DNA from: Prosopocoilus inquinatus
Lineage: Eukaryota; Arthropoda; Insecta; Coleoptera; Lucanidae
Direction of reading: 5' to 3'
Length of the DNA stretch: 64,000 nucleotides
Assembly (NCBI GenBank): GCA_036172665.1
Contig: CM069876.1
Span: forward strand, 45,849,001-45,913,000
Shown one piece after another: positions 59,560 through 64,000 of this stretch. Each line of letters begins with the position of its first letter. The stretch's first letter is position 1. Below the pieces are notes generated by a model that saw only the letters and a program-made list of their open reading frames with translations, was not told the DNA's origin and did no database searches. The position numbers and the translations under genes are program-made.

Positions 59560-61930
59560 GTAATCAGGTGAAAATAACCCTTGAAGATTAGGTAGTAAGT
59601 AACAAAGAGACACTCGAGATTGTTTACTTCAAAAATAATTTTTACTTCAAATTTTGTAACCAGGAATAGGTACTTACTTTTTTTAACTTCTTATCACACC
59701 ATCACATCGCGTTCTATTTTGTAAACTTAATTGCAAAATCACTTATCTTTAGAAAAACGATTAATTTTAAACCGAAAAAGAGATGGATGTATCCAAGCAA
59801 ACTATTTGAAATGGTAAAAAATACCTTTTATTTCGAAATTAAAAAAATAATAATAATAATGCAACACTTGTTATATGTTCACTAATTTTTTTTTTGTAAG
59901 CATGCACGATGTTTTCATGAGTCGCTGTCAATATTTTGAAAATGCTTTAAAAATATTTAGTTTGGCAAAAAATTACAAAGTATTAAACTAATCGATCTTT
60001 GAGAAAGAAGGAAACGAAAAAGAAAAACTTGCAATGTAAGAGGAATTCTTTCCCCCCCCCCCCCTAAGAATGAGCAGGCGTTCCCAAAAGTGTTCAAAAA
60101 AAAGCTAAACAAAATTTCTTATCGTCGTACAATTTTTAGTATGTGCTAATATGTGGACGGAATGGAAGTGACTGCGACATCTATCGGAGACTAGAGTGAA
60201 TTAAAAGGCGCCCTCGCTGATACTAACAAATAAATGAACAGTCGACAGTTATTTCAGGCAGAAAAAATTCTTTCAGAGAGTGAATTAATTAATTTGTGGC
60301 AAATAAAAAAAAAAACTGCATTGAAATTTAACGTCGCAAAAAATTTGAATTGCGCTGGCGGTGAAATATCCAAGACCTGTATTGGTGAGTTTAAACGTGA
60401 AATTAGTTATTCTACTGATAAAGACTTTTAAAAAGTGTACAGAATTTTTTGTACCGTCTATCACTCGATAGTAAGCTGATTATTGTGCTTTTGTTTCGGC
60501 TTATACTTTAATTGTTTAATACCGTTTTAATAATCTTAATACCTTATATTATATTTTTTGCTTGAAATTATGAACTGTTCTTTCGTAATCATTTAATTAT
60601 TTCTTCAAACTCGTTTATTATACGAGTATGTAATTGTATTTTTTTTCTTTCTTTGAATATTTATTTATTTTTTTAATTTATTTTTATTATAACAAGTAAA
60701 AGCACAACTAAAAAGAGAAACTCAACCCAGGGAGAGAAAGAGAGAGAAACAGAAGTGATTTCGACAATCCTGAAAATGTATGCAACCCTGCGGTTCGGAT
60801 TGCTAAAAGGATTCGTGAGGAGGGGGGGTGAAAAGTGGGATGGTTTTGTTGTAGTCAAAGCAAAAAAAAGCAACTTTTTTTAAATTTTAAATCCAGTAGG
60901 AATTAAATTTCACAACACTTTGAAATTCCACCAAAAGACAAAAATTTAAAAAGAAAAACAACTTTAACTGAAAACAAAGTTCAAAACTATGGTGGATGGA
61001 TGGTTTTGTTGTTGTAAAAACAAAAAAAGCAATTTTTTTTTAATTTTAAATTCAGTAGGAATTAAATTTAAAGCACTTTCAAATTACACCCAAAAACAAA
61101 AATTTAAAAATAAAAATAACATTAACTGAAAGCAAAGTCCGAAACTATCTCAAGGTCAAGCCAAATTTAATCGATCTGTGTCCTATAATAGAATTAGAAG
61201 TTTTTTTTTAATTTAAAATTTGAAAGATTAAAAATATTTTAAAAAATTAAGATAATCAAAAGAAGGCAACTATTTAAAAATCGAAGCAAGATCAACCTAA
61301 AAATAATTCCACGCCAAGAAAAAAATTTAATTTTTTTTTTAAGATTAGGAAAATTAAAATATATAATAATTTAACAATCGAAACAAGGTCAGCAGACAAA
61401 AATTTAATAATTGATTTGAATAATTTGATTGATCTCAATCTATATGTGTGTCCAAATACAAACCAAGACAAAAGTTTATAAGTAAAAACAACATTAACTC
61501 GAAGCAGGAAGTTCAAAATAATTTCAAGGTCATCCTAAATCTAATCCAATCGTGTGTCCAATCACGGAATCATTTTATTTTTAATTTAAAATCTAAGAGA
61601 TTAAAAATGTGTTTAGAAATTAAGACAATAAAAAAATGCAACTATTTAAAAATCAAATTCCAATTTAAATTTATTTTCACTCACTACGCATGTGAGATTC
61701 AATTCAATTAGGATTAATTAAAACAAAATACCAACAAGAACATTAAATCGGATCAAAATCACCCAAAAAATAATTCCATCACGAAAAAAATATTTACGTC
61801 TTGTTTTTAAAGATTTAAAAAATTAAAATATATAACTATTTAAATATCAAAACAAGGTCAGCCAATAAAAGTTTAATAATCACCTCTAGTACAGAAAAAG
61901 AGAGAGAGAGAAGAAGTCAAAAAAGTCATT
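59560..61930. other. AT-rich sequence, no supported gene
   Basis: It holds a C homopolymer run near 60,053-60,064, an unassigned GC-richer patch at 60,150-60,220, and two or three diverged ~250-bp copies between 60,850 and 61,870 ('aaaattaaaatatataa', 'caaggtca'). The 65-codon frame at 60,234-60,431 has no family signature. Confidence 0.45.
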
Positions 61931-61954
61931 TGAACTTCTCCAGATATTGTGGCT

Positions 61955-64000
61955 CGAAAATATTTACGTGATCTATCGATCCATCGCTTGAATCATTTTA
62001 TTGATCAATCACTTCATCGAATCAACAATCCATCGCATCATCGATCGTTTCATTGCGTCATCGTTATATCTTGTCATCGATCCATCATTTCATCTATCCA
62101 TCGCATCGTCCATACATTACTTAATTCATCCATCGCTTCATTGATCCATTGCTTCAATTGCTTCAATCATTTTATTGATCAATCGCTTCATCGAATCAAC
62201 AATCCATCACATCATCGGTTAATCAATACATCGATTCATCGATCCATTGCGTCATCGTTATATCTTGTCATCGATCCATCATTTCATCTATGCATCGCTT
62301 CGTCCATCCATTACTTGATTCATCCATCGATCCATCGTTTTATCCATCTACCGTTTTATCGATCCATCCATTTGTCGTTCCATCGTTTCACTATCCATCG
62401 ATTCATTAGAGCAACCAACGATTCATCGGATCATCGCTTCATCGAATGTTGGAATGCTGGATCGATACATCGCTTCATCGATCTATCCCTTAATTTATCC
62501 ATTCATTCCTGGCTCCATCGGTCAAACGATTTATCGATCCATCGTTCCACTGATCCATCGCTTCATCTATTCATCGTTTTATCGAAGCATCGTTTCATCG
62601 ATCCATCACTTCATTAATCCATTATTTCATCGATCCATCACTTCATCTATGCATCGCTTCATCCATACATTACTTGATTCATCCATCGATTCATCGATCC
62701 ATCGTTTTATCCATCTACCGTTTTATCGATCCATGCCTTTGTCGTTCCACCGCTTCACTATTCATCGATTCATTAGAGCATCCATCGCTTCAATCATTTT
62801 ATTGATCAATCGCTTCATCGAATCAACAATCCATCACATCAGCGGTTAATCAATACATCGATTCATCGATCCATTGTGCCATCGTTATGTCTTGTCATCG
62901 ATCCATCATTTCATCTATCCATCGCATCGTCCATACATTACTTGATTCATCCATCGCTTCATTGATCCATTGCTTCAATTGCTTCAATCATTTTATTGAT
63001 CAATCGCTTCATCGAATCAACAATCCATCACATCATCGGTTAATCAATACATCGATTCATCGATACATTGTGCCATCGTTATGTCTTGTCATCGATCCAT
63101 CATTTCATCTATCCATCGCATCGTCCATACATTACTTGATTCATCCATCGCTTCATTGATCCATTGCTTCAATTGCTTCAATCATTTTATTGATCAATCG
63201 CTTCATCGAATCAACAATCCATCACATCATCGGTTAATCAATACATCGATTCATCGATCCATTGCGCCATCGTTATATCTTGTCATCGATCCATCATTTC
63301 ATCTATCCATCGCTTCGTCCATCCATTACTTGATTCATCCATCGATCCATCGTTTTATCCATCTACCGTTTTATCGATCCATCCATTTGTCGTTCCATCG
63401 TTTCACTATCCATCGATTCATTAGAGCAACCATCGATTCATCGGATCATCGCTTCATCGAATGTTGGAATGCTGGATCGATACATCGCTTCATCGATCTA
63501 TCCCTTAATTTATCCATTCATTCCTGGCTCCATCGGTCAAACGATTTATCGATCCATCGTTCCACTGATCCGTCACTTCGTCTATTCATCGTTTTATCGA
63601 AGCATCGTTTCATCGATCCATCACTTCATTAATCCATTATTTCATCGATCCATCACTTCATCTATGCATCGCTTCATCCATACATTACTTGATTCATCCA
63701 TCGATTCATCGATCCATCGTTTTATCCATCTACCGTTTTATCGATCCATGCCTTTGTCGTTCCACCGCTTCACTATTCATCGATTCATTAGAGCATCCAT
63801 CGCTTCAATCATTTTATTGATCAATCGCTTCATCGAATCAACAATCCATCACATCATCGGTTAATCAATACATCGATTCATCGATCCATTGTGCCATCGT
63901 TATGTCTTGTCATCGATCCATCATTTCATCTATCCATCGCATCGTCCATACATTACTAGATTCATCTATCGCTTCATTGATCCATTGCTTCAATTGCTTC
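61955..64000. repeat. ATCG/ATCC-type satellite with a 1,015-bp higher-order unit, runs off the window
   Basis: Built from words such as 'cgcttcatcgatccatcg'. Large blocks repeat at an offset of 1,015 bp (62,454-62,849 against 63,469-63,864, virtually identical), with a local 194-bp duplication as well (62,887 against 63,081). Ser/His/Ile-rich ORFs are shadows of the repeat. Confidence 0.92.

Noticed and set aside
60234..60431. 65-codon ORF with mixed composition
   Set aside because: No signal, domain, splice support or repeat in the window; its length is expected by chance in this much sequence.
61949..63864. Ser/His/Ile-rich ORFs of 90-222 codons
   Set aside because: They only translate the ATCG/ATCC satellite, and several frames are duplicated at the 1,015-bp offset.

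Overview
The window looks like a piece of an AT-rich insect nuclear genome. It has spliced genes with GT-AG introns, TATA-box promoters, single-domain chitin-binding (CBM14/peritrophin-A) proteins, long introns full of satellites, and MITE-like elements. The species cannot be fixed from the sequence; a beetle or other holometabolous insect is my guess.

Layout. (1) About 1-12,650, + strand: the 3' part of Evi5, a TBC-domain Rab-GAP. Four exons encode the C-terminal coiled coil and tail. One intron is built from ~450-bp tandem units that carry decayed copies of the exon's own splice boundaries. (2) 12,830-21,300: repeats, including a dense array of an 'agatggcgctg/agatggagttg' motif and a 62-bp minisatellite, then a tiny hammerhead-ribozyme repeat and a clean 207-bp MITE. 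(3) 21,400-59,560: five secreted-protein genes. Two are small CBM14 proteins (21.5 kb +, 59.4 kb -), one is a Ser/Thr-rich mucin-like protein (27.6-32.4 kb), and two are paralogous Trp-Asn-Thr-Pro repeat glycoproteins (37.8-40.2 and 48.7-55.8 kb). (4) Between and beyond them lie satellites, inverted repeats, a duplicated intron segment, and a very long ATCG/ATCC-type satellite at the right edge (61.9-64 kb).

How the genes fit together. All five secreted genes have the same skeleton: a 7-10 nt coding micro-exon holding the ATG, a 48-57 nt signal-peptide exon, then one final exon with the whole mature protein, with both introns in phase 1. The four + strand genes also have a GATAA site 12-17 bp upstream of the TATA box. 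This suggests one ancestral 'secretion cassette' whose last exon now carries either a chitin-binding domain or a heavily glycosylated repeat. GATA plus CBM14 points to gut lining or another chitinous matrix, which is an inference.

Most unexpected items: type I hammerhead ribozymes in a ~145-bp dispersed repeat (an intact one at 20.4 kb, a palindromic pair at 22.7 kb, broken copies at 56.3 and 58.3 kb), and the Trp-Asn-Thr glycoprotein pair, whose short N- and C-terminal ends are conserved around divergent repeat cores.
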